Below, in pieces: positions 11,801 through 23,800 of a DNA stretch of 64,000 nucleotides. The DNA lies in assembly GCA_944989445.1 (NCBI GenBank), contig CALYLW010000178.1, positions 842,165-906,164 on the forward strand, written 5' to 3'. The position numbers and the translations under genes were made by a program. The notes under the pieces are model-generated. The model saw only the letters and a program-made list of their open reading frames with translations, did not search any database and was not told the DNA's origin. Positions within the stretch are counted from its first letter, which is position 1, and every line of letters begins with the position of its first letter. Origin of the DNA: Ampullaceana balthica. Taxonomy: Eukaryota; Mollusca; Gastropoda; Lymnaeidae.

Positions 11801-14800
11801 AGTCTATATTATCATGGGGCTAGTCTATATTATCATGGGGCTAGTCTATATTATCATGGGGCTAGTCTATATTATCATGGGCTGGTCAACTTAAGGCCTA
11901 GACGTGACTTGAAATTTCACACCAATGTTTACAAAGCACCCCCCTCCCCGCATCAATCTTGACCACGTGACCAGATACCGGTGGAGAGGGCGAGTTTCTA
12001 AGAAACTGTTTGAAGGTGTCCGAAATATGTTTGAGAACCACTGGTCTACCTATTGGAAGTGATTGAGATTAAAATACACAGTATACTCATACGTAATGAA
12101 AACCAGAATTAAACACACCGCGCCGTGCTCCCATTTCACCATAGGTCTGAGCTGTGATTATAGTTAGTGATACACTATCATAGGTCTGAGCTGTGATTAT
12201 AGTTAGTGATACACTATCATATACCTACAATATACATGTATTGGAATTGCCATAAGTGTCACCGCTTGATGAAAGCTCAGCGATTATAAAATGTATTTTT
12301 TTTTGTGAAAGTTGAAACAGGATTAATTTCTGGTAAGGAATGAAAGCGGAGTGGGGAGGGGGGGGGGTTTGAGATAAAGAATATGTGAAAATGTTTGTTA
12401 ATTGCGGTCTAATGTTTGAGTATTGTTGGGGTGGCTAAATTGGTCCAAGAGTAAATTTCAATATGGAATGCCCCAAACCTGACCTTAGCCTTAAGCCCAT
12501 AAAATAGCATGTAGAATAAATACCCTTAAGTTTAAAAAACAACAACAAATATTTAAAAACATGAAATATAAATGTAATTATGTCAGGGGAGGTAGCCGAA
12601 AGTAGTGTTGCTTTTTAAAGTTCGAATAGGTAGTGTCCCTTGAATGTCAGAGCTCATCTGTGAGTCGAATTTTTTTAAAATTATTTTTTTTTGTTACGCA
12701 ATTCTTTTCACCCATAACAACTTTTGTCAAGAAGATAATATTAACCAGTTTTAGTTAGAGAAAAAAACCCCAATTATGATATCATCTACCAATGATGTTT
12801 CTTGTGAAATAAAAAAAATAAAAATATCCCAATGTTCCACAGAGTACAATGGACCCGTGGAGGAAATCCCCAGTAAATTCCCCAAGCCACACGTGTTCAG
12901 CGTGATCGACGGATCGCTGGATGATGACGTGGACAACTACGTCAACGATGACGGCACGATGGAGCACACGCTGGTGGACGCTCCCAAAAACTTCAACCCC
13001 ATTGAGCTCAAAGACGTGGCCTCCAAGGAATCCAACAACCGGAAGTCACTTGGTCAGGTCAAAGGCGGCACCAGTGATCTCCCTCTGACCAACAGGTAAG
13101 TCTACTTTAAAAAAAAAGTTTCAATATTTCTTCGTCATTTCTAGAGTCTTATAATGAACATCATATAAATACTTTTTCAGGACAAATAAGAATTTCTTTT
13201 TTTTACCCCCCCCCCTTTTTTTTTCCCCTTTAAAAAAAAAGTAATCTTTGAAAGTTTGTAATTCATGACACATTTTTTTTACAAACACCCTTTTGGATGA
13301 TATGAATGTACTAGAATTTCTGCTCATGCCATATTCTTTTACTATTTAACTTTATGAAACTTTCAGTTAAGAAAACTCGCATTACATCACGTTCTTATGA
13401 TTACCCCCGTGGTCTAACCAACATTCAGGTCATACAACAAAACCAACACTGAACACTCTGAGAACGACGTCTCCAACATGGACACCGAACTGTCCATCAC
13501 CGCCGCCTCGCAGGAGGACAGCCACCTGGACCACGAGCCGGACGACATCGCCGACCCCAGCAACAGCAACATGCTGGTCGTCTCCGAGTGCAGCCACAAA
13601 CTTGTGGAAGTCAAGCGGGCCGAGTCCACGGAGCGCGTCAACGCGGAAGAGTCTCGAACCAAATCCGAGGCCTCGGAGGGAAAGTCGAAAGGGATCAAAA
13701 GTAGCGACGCGGTGGCGTCCCCAGCAAATCAACACTGCCCAGAAGTTAGCTCACAGCACGTGGTAGAGAACAGCAGCATGGACTTGTCAGCTGCCAGGTC
13801 TGTGAAAGAAGCTGCCGATGTAGAAAAGGCGGAGGTTTCTGTTACAAAAACGGAAGATAGAACGAGCAGCAGAGATGATGATAAAATTGGCAACAAGGCT
13901 GATGATGAAAGTATCAGCAAAGCTGACGATAAATCACCCAGTAAAAAAGAAGACAAATCAATCAGTAAGGCAGAAGATAGATCAATCAGTAAGGCAGAAG
14001 ATAGATCAATCAGTAAGGCAGAAGATAAATCAATCAGCAAAGTAGAAGATAAATCAATCAGCAAAGCAGGAGATAAATCGATCAGTAAAGAAGAAGATAA
14101 ATCGATCAGTAAAGTAGAAGATAAATCGATCAGTAAAGTAGAAGATAAATCGATCAGTAAAGTAGAAGATAAATCGATCAGTAAAGTAGAAGATAAATCG
14201 ATCAGTAAGGCAGACAATAAATCAAGCAGTAAAGCCAACGATAAACAACCCAGTCAAGTGATTGCAGCTAGTAAAATCGAGGAAGGTGATGGACTGGCGA
14301 TTTCTTCCGCCATGGGAGACAGCACTCCACGTGCAACAGAGCCTAGCAAGATGGACGCGTCCGGTTCTCTCAATAACGAGGCGGATATCACCAAGGCCCA
14401 ACAGGCCAGTAACATCAGCGAGATCAAACAAGAGCTAGCGCCGGAAGTTGAAGATATGAGCCAATACGAGGACATTGATTTCAGTCTGAATAAATCCCCG
14501 GAGCTAGAAGCTTGCAGCTACGGCAAAGCAATGAGCAACGGCATCAGCAACCAAATCAAGGAAAGCCGAACTCCGTCCATCAGGGGAAGGAAAGATGCCT
14601 CTCCACAGAACTCAGACAGAATGAGAGCCAGCCGGGGGGAGCCTGCTGAGTCACCCGGGCATAGACTAGAAGGAAGTAAAAGACAATCTCCGAGTCACAA
14701 AGATTTGCCCAAAGTGGCCCCTGTGGTCGACGACAGCAGTAGCATCTCGTCGTGTTTCATGAAAGATAGTCGGTGTATTGACGACAAGAAGTCCCCGGTG

Positions 14801-17800
14801 ACCAGCAGAATAGCCCCGAGTTCCCTGGCCAAAGAGAAAGAAAGGAGCGAGAAGGAGACGAAGGCGCGGGAGGAGGTCAACTCAAAACCTCAGGCGAATG
14901 ACGCTGCCGACCGGGACGACAGCCTCGATATCGACGAGGACGATGACTCCGAGTCCATGGAGCTGATTCTGCAGTTGGAGGAAATAAAAACGGACAAGCG
15001 GAAGTCGAAGGAGCTGCTCAACCAGATCAAGCTCTTCTTGATGGAGTCTAACGTCAAGGACAAGCATCCCACGAGCAAAGCTGGCAAAGATAAGCAGCCG
15101 CGTCCCGAACCTGTCCCGGCGAAGCCCGTGGACGACGACGAGACCAGTGCACAAGAGGATCTGCTGAAGAATTCAGACAGAGAAGAATCAGTGACCCAAG
15201 TAGAGAGATCACAGGGGAGGCCGCCCGAATTCCCTCAGGTGATAACCCAAGATGAGTATTATCGAAAACTGTACGAGCAGAAGGGAGAATACAACACGAG
15301 GGTTGAATCCTCCCATTTGAGAAAAGAGTCGCAGACCAGGCGGAAGCGTGGCAAGGAGGAGGACAAACAGAAGAAGGTCGAGAATGATGTTCCGAGGTTC
15401 TCAAACGTTCCAAGCGGGAGAAACCTGGAGGAACCCGAGGAGAGAAATAAAGTGGAGGTGAGAAACAAAAAGCCTCGCCAACAGATGCCCGACGCGTCCA
15501 CACGAGAAGACAAGGACAGCACTCTGGCAGAAGTGAGAAGCTATGAAGATGGTATAAGATCTCAGGATGAGGAGACCTTACGTAATGGAAAGAGTAAAAA
15601 GGGACAGCAAGATGAGGAACCTAAGCGCCAGGAGAGAAAAACAAAAGAGTTGGCAGAGCAAGTTGTTGAGAAAACGGAGCAAGTTTCCAGCGAAAGACAT
15701 GCGGCCAGGAGGACCGTCAAGAAGCCAGACAAGGCGAAAGAAGTAGACCCTAATGTGAAGCCCAAACACGTGACTGAAAAAGAAAACTCAACTCTTAGGA
15801 AACTGAGGGAGCTAACCGAGTGGTACACTTCTGAAAGGGTGGCCGTCAAATACATTGAGCCCAAGGGAGGACACTCTGCTATCGACGACGTCATGCTTCC
15901 CAAGGCACCTAAAAGGATTGTCAGGTCAGCAAATGCTTCTGAGCTGTTCGCACCGTATTACTTTGAACGCGAACGAGCAAGAAAGGCGCGAACGGTCGCA
16001 GCGATCAAACATCTGGTGGACGGGGAAAGTTCTGGCGATGGTGAGGCCTTGGCGAGGGCTTTCTACAAATCCCCCAGTCCGGTGCATGTACGGGCACACC
16101 ATGCTTATGAAAGCGTCAGTGCTGTATCTCTCGCCTCGTCACAAAAAACTGCGGAAGACGTGAGGGTCAGTCGAAAACCCATTTTGCCCTATGAGCTGGA
16201 GCAGCTGTTGTCCTATGCGCAGAGAAAAAAAAGTAAACCTTCAGATGATTATGAGAGAAAGTACATCAATGATCTCATCGACTCATTGAAGATCAGAAAA
16301 CCATATTCTAAAGAAGCCCAGCGATCAGTCAAGAAATCTTTGAGAACCGCCTTGAAAATTGCAGAAGAATCGGTGTCGGCAGCTGCGAAAGTAGCCCAAG
16401 CTCTAAGCTGCGTCATGCAAGCGGCGAAACCTCGAGAAATCACCGATTCGTCATCAGACGAGATGATCACGAGGACAGAACGAAAAGATCTCACCAAGAA
16501 AAGTTCAATGACCACCTACAAGAGACCGCGACGCTCGCACAGCGTATCGCCACTCAAGAGGAGGGCGCTGTCTAACGAGGTCCCCCGGAAATCAGGGCGA
16601 CCGAGCCCCAAGAATGACGCGGTGGTCGCCCATGTCAACAGGTTCGAGCAGGAGCAAGTCGTCCACACCAGACGCATACGAGCCCTGTCAATGCAGCCGT
16701 CTGCTTACAAGGACACGTCCCCGCAGGCTCAGCAGAAACCTGTGAGCAAACAGAGGACATCCCCGAACGCAAAAGTGAGGTCATCACCTTCGTCTAAAGA
16801 AAGGCACTCCCCAACAAGGGAGAGGAACTTCAGAGAAAAAGAAAAATCCACGTTGAACGAAGGCGCAAGGAAACCTCCAGTTAATCAGCGATCGGATATG
16901 GAGTTTGCGCCGAAAGACGTGGCAACAGTTCACGCCGCTACACCGGTACCACCAGTACAGGCACCTCAGGCGTCCTCGAAAGCATCCCAAGCGACGTTCG
17001 ACAACTACCAGCAGTGTAACATTGTAGCCTCCAACTCCGTGAGTCGTCCGAAAGAGACGAGGTACCGTGGCAAATCCGAGTCCCAGGGGCGAGAATCCCA
17101 GCACAAGCCCCGGAACAGGTCGGTGGAGAGTTACGTGGGTTCGCAGTACATAAGCAAACATGAAAAAACGGCGAACCACCCGTGTGAACAGGAGGTTCCA
17201 CAGGCAAGGGAGAGGGAGAGAGAAGGCAACGCGGCGAATCAACACAATCAACACAAAATCCAAATGAAACACGGTGAAGACCCGCACGTTGACGGTGGTC
17301 AGCCTAAACGAAACGAACCAGTTAAAGGCCAGACCAAAAACGTGGAGGAACCCCACCAGGAAACGGGTCAGCGGAAACAACTTGACCAGGAAACGGGTCA
17401 GCGGAAACAACATGAGCAGACGAGAGTACCGCAAAAAACAAACGAGGAAAATCATCCCGAAGCGGGTCAACAGAAGCGTTCCGAGCAGCAGGTGAAAAAC
17501 CAGGCGAAGTCGACCGACCACGGCGAAGTGGCGCAGCAGCACAAGCGTCACGAACACCCGAAGGGTAAACTTGAGTCAGTCGATGACATGCGTTGCGAGA
17601 AAGGTCAACACAAACGCCAGGATCATGGCAAGGACTGCAACAAACTGGTCGAGGGGATACACTCCGACATCGATCACCTGAAGCGGTACATGATGATACA
17701 CAACGAGGTTGACCACCTCCAGAACCCGGAACCCCCCGCGGTCAAAGAACACGCTGCCAACGATAAGCCGACCAAACAAGAGCAGAAACCGTCCACCAAG

Positions 17801-20800
17801 CACCACGTTCTCCCGATGGCTCTCCCTAGAAACCACCCGGTGGAGGAGCCAAGAAAACATTTGGACCCCATGCCGATGAAAGGCAAAGATGAGACCCTCA
17901 TGGAGGGCTTCCCGTTGGAGAGCGGCGACGACACCTGGAGCATACCTCCCAAGTCATACAACGCCAACCGAAAGACGGAGAGCTACTTCACGCAGGTCAT
18001 TCTCCCCAAGCCGGTGACAGACTCGAAGTCCAGCAAACTGCTGCTCCGCAGGCAGATGCAGGGCTCCCGGGTGGACAGTTTTGCCGATGACGGCAGCGAC
18101 ACGTCACTTGAATACAACAGCAACTTCAATCGGACGCTCCAGCAGTTATCAAACAGCAGCTACAAACCCTACTTCATGCATGACAGCTCCACGTTGAAGG
18201 ACTGCAGAGAGTGGCAAGATACGCACGTTGGTAAGTTGGACATCGGTTTTTGTCTTGAGGTAGATTATCATAACCTACACGTGGCACAAATTTGATTTTC
18301 ATTGACCAAATTTTAAGCTACTTTTATCAAACTCCGACCCACAAGTACCATAATATTCATTTAAATAACTGAGAAGTTCTGTAGTGGGTAATAAGGAAAT
18401 TTATTTTGGACATGCACTTTCTAGGGTTGTAAAGTCAGCTTTCAATCTTATCATTCTAAAAGCAATGTACCTAAAAGCATTTTATAATTATGTTTTAAAA
18501 AAAATATCGCAATAGTAATAGTTAATATCTAAGACAGAAGCTCTACACCAGGGGTCGGGAAACTTTTTGTCTGAGAGAGTCATAAACACCACATATTTTG
18601 AAAAGTAATTCCGTAAGAGCCATATATTATGTTGAAAAACTAAAAATTCAAGTAAATGTGATCATTTAGTGTAATTTCGACACTAAAAGTACAATTATTA
18701 TGTCTCTTTATTATTTTAAATTACATTGCTATGCTGTTTTTGTTAATATGCAATTGATATGTAAATCAAATAAATCTGAATAAACATTTTTTTCTAAACG
18801 ATATTTGTCTGAGAGCCATATGCAGCCATCAAAAGAGCCACATCTGGCTCGCGAGCCATGGTTTCCCGACCCCTGCTCTACACGGTAAGCCAATGAAAAT
18901 TAATGTATATTTTTTGGCTCGGTGTTCTCTTCAGAAAACCTCGCCGAATCCATGGAAGGAAGCCAATGGCATCACACCTATTACCAGGCGGAGAACGAGC
19001 GGTGCTACACCTTAGAGGACCGAAGAAGTAGGAGCAAAAGCAGCTCACGCAAATCTAGAAGTCGCCCTAGCAGCCAGGCGTCCGAGGACCCCGGCCAAAG
19101 AAGGTACCACGCCAACAACAACGACGACGACGACCATTGTGACCTGACCCAGTCGACGTCGTACAGAACCCACACCGCGTCACTCCAGAAACAAAACCAC
19201 CCTCAGACCCACCGACGTTCGAGCCAGGGAACACGCGAGGAGGAGTTCTTGGGTTCCCCGGCGAAACCCAGCCAGCAGCGCAACAAGGCCTGCCAGCCGG
19301 AGATCGCCAGCCCCGATTCACCCGCCCCAAAGCTCGCGGTGTTGAAACAGAACATCTTGAAATGCCAGGTCCCGTTTCCGGAGCGGAAGAAAGACGGCGT
19401 GCACAGGCTTCTCAAAGAAGGAACCAAGCCAATGTTCAGTCCAATATATGAAGAAGGTAACATCGGGGGTGAGGGGGGTGGAGGTGGGTTGCATGGGCTT
19501 ATGTCTCGTAGCTAGACATTTTTATTCGAATATGCTGATAGCCAGAGGCGTCGTTGGGGTTGGTGTCACCCAGTGTGGTAACTCATGGGGTCACCCCCTC
19601 ACGACTTACCCCATGGACCTCCCCCGAGTCTGCCAGTGCCAAACAATGGGAACATACAGAATTTTACATTTTGTTGCCACCCCCTTGTGAGGGTGTGTCC
19701 CGGTGCTGTCCGCACCACCTGCATCCCCCTAATGACGCTTCTGCTGATAGCTGTGAGAATTTCACAAATGATTATAGAGGACACACAAAAGACACACATT
19801 TTATTGAATGAATTGTCCTTGTGGCGGCTCCACTTCAAGATTCATACACAAGATGCAACACTATTGAGGCCACTTGACACAAAAGCGCAACAACTAACTT
19901 TCACGACTAAATGTTATAGCCGCCTATGAGTCCACCAGACAAAACATTCACAGCCTACAATGCTTAAATGAACGTAGACACTCAAGTAGGTGAGTGATGT
20001 GGTGTAACGTGGGTTGCCAGCGCCCGGGGCAAGGTGAGCGCGATTCTCGCCCCCCCTCCCCCAACTTGTGTCTAGCAGACACACAACAGACACTTTGTCC
20101 TCACGACGGGCGTGCGGTCATTTACATTTTACTTATCAATTTTGTACCCCCCTCCTGATATTTACACCTTTGACAACCAACCCCCCACACAGCCCAGCTT
20201 ACGCGACGCCCCTGATTAGGTTGCGTTTATGATGTGGTGGCGCAGTCGATCACGAGCATTTTGTTCTCTTCTTTTCCAGCCTCGGATAGAAAATACAACA
20301 GCACGTCAGAGACGGACGACGCGCGGTCGGTAGAAGATGAGATGTGGGGCCACCGTGGCCACCAAAACTTCAACAATGGAAACATCTACGGCAGGAGTCC
20401 GAGCAACGACGACCTGGACGACGACAGCGTAGACGGTAGTCAGTTCGGAAACCCCCCGGCGGTGAGGGTCGAGGGGGAAGCAGACGAGGAGGAGGAGGAG
20501 GAGGAAGAGTACACGTTGAATTATTCGGCCAGTGTAGAGGAGGTTGTGAAAGAAGTTGAAGGGAAAGCCGACAGGCCAGATGAAGAGGGTGCCGAACAAG
20601 AAGGGCCAACGGATTTTTCGGATGAAGAGGGTGAAGAAACTAGGTCAGAGAGAGTGGAGGAATCAGAAATCAAAGATGCAGGGGAGGACTATGTTCAGAT
20701 TTCGGAGCAGTTAGAGAGCCAAGATGGCGGCAGGTCTCAGAACTTGACAAGCTCCACGTTTCTTTCAGAGCAAGGTCAGTACATCTAGAGAGATAGGTGT

Positions 20801-23800
20801 GTCCTAATCTTTCCTACCAATAGTCCATCTTTAAACTCTCATAAAAATTCTTAATAATGGAATGATTTTTGTTTAAAATATAACTAAGAATTCTTCGTTT
20901 TTGAGGGATAAAAGCGAGTTTTATAAGGTATCCTCCTCTGTATCTTCTTTTTTTATTTTAAATTGCTTTTTGGCACTGCACCACTGAAGCCTTGAAGTTC
21001 TTGTGAAAAACCTGGTGACAACATGTTAGTTGATGTTATTTTACATTAACAATTAGGATTAGTCTATTTCTTCACTTAAAAACCCAATTGTATGATTTAT
21101 TTGTAATCTAGAACAGTGTTTCTCAAAGTGGTGGTTCGCGGACCGGTGCCGGTCCGTGGGCCATCCGCTGCCGGTCCGCAGATGTTCTAAAAAAAAATGA
21201 AAGAAAAAATTGTCAGTGCAGGGAAATTAGTGTACCGGTCCCTGGTGCAATGGAAAAAATTCCTGCTGGTCCGCAATACTAAAAAGTTTGAGAAGCACTG
21301 ATCTAGAAAATGTTTGCGTTTAATAACCGCAACTATAGAAGTTCATGTTGGTATAAGAGTTACCCACTTAGGTGCTGGGATGATAGCCATACGTTTCACA
21401 GCATTCTACAGTATGGGAAAAAACTTACTATTTGTTATTTATCACTCACGTAAGTTGTGTATGTTCTTTTTGAATACACAAATGAACTTTTTCTTTTAAT
21501 GGGCACCGATGCGTTTTTAAACGCCTTTGTGGGAGGAAAAAAGTGTAGTGGATTTAAGAACAGACTAACATCTAACATTAAAAAAAAATATCGCTTGCAT
21601 AAAATTATAAAATGAAAACAACAAGAAACTACATATACGCGGGCATGGAAATCGGTGTTGACATGGAGCTGAATGAGTTTATTTCCTCCCTGCACAATTA
21701 GGTTAACACATTTATAACGAGTATCATTTACAAGTTCTTCATCACCATTGACTTTTAGGAGAATATGACGCACGATATGACAGCGTTACGAGATGTACCC
21801 GTCTGTGTAAACTATATCACAATTTAATATTCTAAACTTATTTTCGTTTCTTCGTAACCAGAGGCGGCGTTTGGTACGCGCGAGGCCTGGTGCAACAATG
21901 ACCCTGCGGGGCCCCCTTAGATTAGATGAATTCTTGCGCAAACTCAGAAGTGCAATGTCGTCCGGCTCTTTTTAAATCCCTTATATTAACTTCACCGCCG
22001 TCTCTGTCTCTCTGTCTCTCTGTATGTCATCATCTCATGGGCTCGGCGGGCGGAAAAACAAAAGTCGAAAATGACCCACTTCCAATGATCCGATCGAACT
22101 GAAATTTGGCACACGGACCCGTCTTACCTAACAATGCATCGTATCAAAATTTCAGATCGATCGAACGTACCGTAATTAAATTAATGCATTTTTAGTTTAT
22201 CCTTATATGAGGTATGTAATTTAAAATCACGATTTGTTATTGTTTTTTTGCCACGTGAAAGTTTGAGCATTGAGGCGACCCAACGAAACGACGGTGCGCT
22301 TTTGTTTACATTTTACGTGTCACTCTGAGCTCGGTCAAGCGAATCGGTGACCAGACTTTTCCCCTCTCCCCCTCCCCCCACCCCTCCCCCCACCCCCCAC
22401 CCCTCCCCCCCTAGGGTTATGAAGCAAACTTGTGTTAAGACAGATTCAGTCTGTAAATGTTTGAAAAATCAATACTGTTAGTTATGTCTCATATATAAGG
22501 GATTTATAGTCAAAAACTTTGTTTTTACGGGTTTGTTTTATTTAAATCCCTTATATTAACTTCGCGGCCGTCTCTCTCTCTCTGTCTGTCTTGGGCTCGG
22601 CGGGCGGGCGGGCGGAAAAACAGAAGTCAAAAATGACCCACTTCCCATGATCCGATCAAACTGAAATTTGGCACACGGACCCGTCTAACCTAACAATGCA
22701 TTGTATCAAAATTTCAGATCGATCGAACGTACCGTAATTAAATTAGAGCATTTTTAGTTTATCCTTATATGAGGTATGTAATTCAAAATTCACTGTTTGT
22801 TATTGTTTTTTTTCTGCCCAGTTCCACGTGAGTTTGAGTTGACGCCGACCGTCGTGTTGACGCCGACCGTCGTGCCGACACCCCCTCGCATCCCACCCCC
22901 ATTTATTAAAGACAAGGGACATCACTCGGTGTCAGTCTGTAAATGTTTGAAAATAATCAATACTGTTAGTTATGTCTCATATATAAGGGATTTATAGTCA
23001 AAAACTTTGTTTTTACGGGTTTGTTTTATTAAATCCCTTCACCGGCGTCTCTCTCTGTCTTGGGCTCGGCGGGCGGGCGGGTGGAAAAACAGAAGTCGAA
23101 AATGACCCACTTCCCATGATGCGATCGAACTGAAATTTGGCACACGGACTCGTCTAACCTAACAATGCATCGTATCAAAATTTCAGATCGATCGAACGTA
23201 CCGTAATTAAATTAATGCATTTTTAGTTTATCCTTATATGAGGTATGTAATTTAAATTCACGATTTGTTATTGTTTTTTTGCCACGTGAAAGTTTGAGCA
23301 TTGAGGCGACCCAACGAAACGACGGTGCGCTTTTGTTTACATTTTACGTGTCACTCTGAGCTCGGTCAAGCGAATCGGTGACCAGACTTTTCCCCTCTCC
23401 CCCTCCCACCCACCCCTCCCCCCCTAGGGTTATGAAGCAAACTTGTGTTAAGACAGATTCAGTCTGTAAATGTTTGAAAAAAATCAATACTGTTAGTTAT
23501 GTCTCATATATAAGGGATTTATAGTCAAAAACTTTGTTTTTACGGGTTTGTTTTTAAAAAAACTAAAATATAGTCTCAAGTCTGAAACGCGCCCCACCCC
23601 CCCCCTAAGCGCGGGGCCTGGGGCGATTGCTGTAACATCTTACATCCGAGTAATTGGAAAAGAAATTGGATATTTTATTAATAACCTCCTGACACATGGC
23701 GAGGTTTTCTCGCTAAATATTTGAACAGTTTCTTATTTTAGACAGAAATTATTGTTTCAAGAAATTAACGTAATATATACAAATATTATTGACTTCGTCT

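Noticed and set aside
11172..11894. 240-codon frame repeating GLVYIIM
   Set aside because: A 21-bp non-coding array in an intron keeps the frame. No start context, no splice support and no conservation signal.
16784..17557. 257-codon minus-strand frame
   Set aside because: Antisense shadow of gene 1 exon 4. The sense strand has a continuous 1600-codon frame with matching splice phases.
20018..20214. Possible further hAT-like MITE (CAGCGCCCGGGGC to GACGCCCCTG)
   Set aside because: Termini are suggestive, but the flanking octamers do not match and no second copy is in the window.
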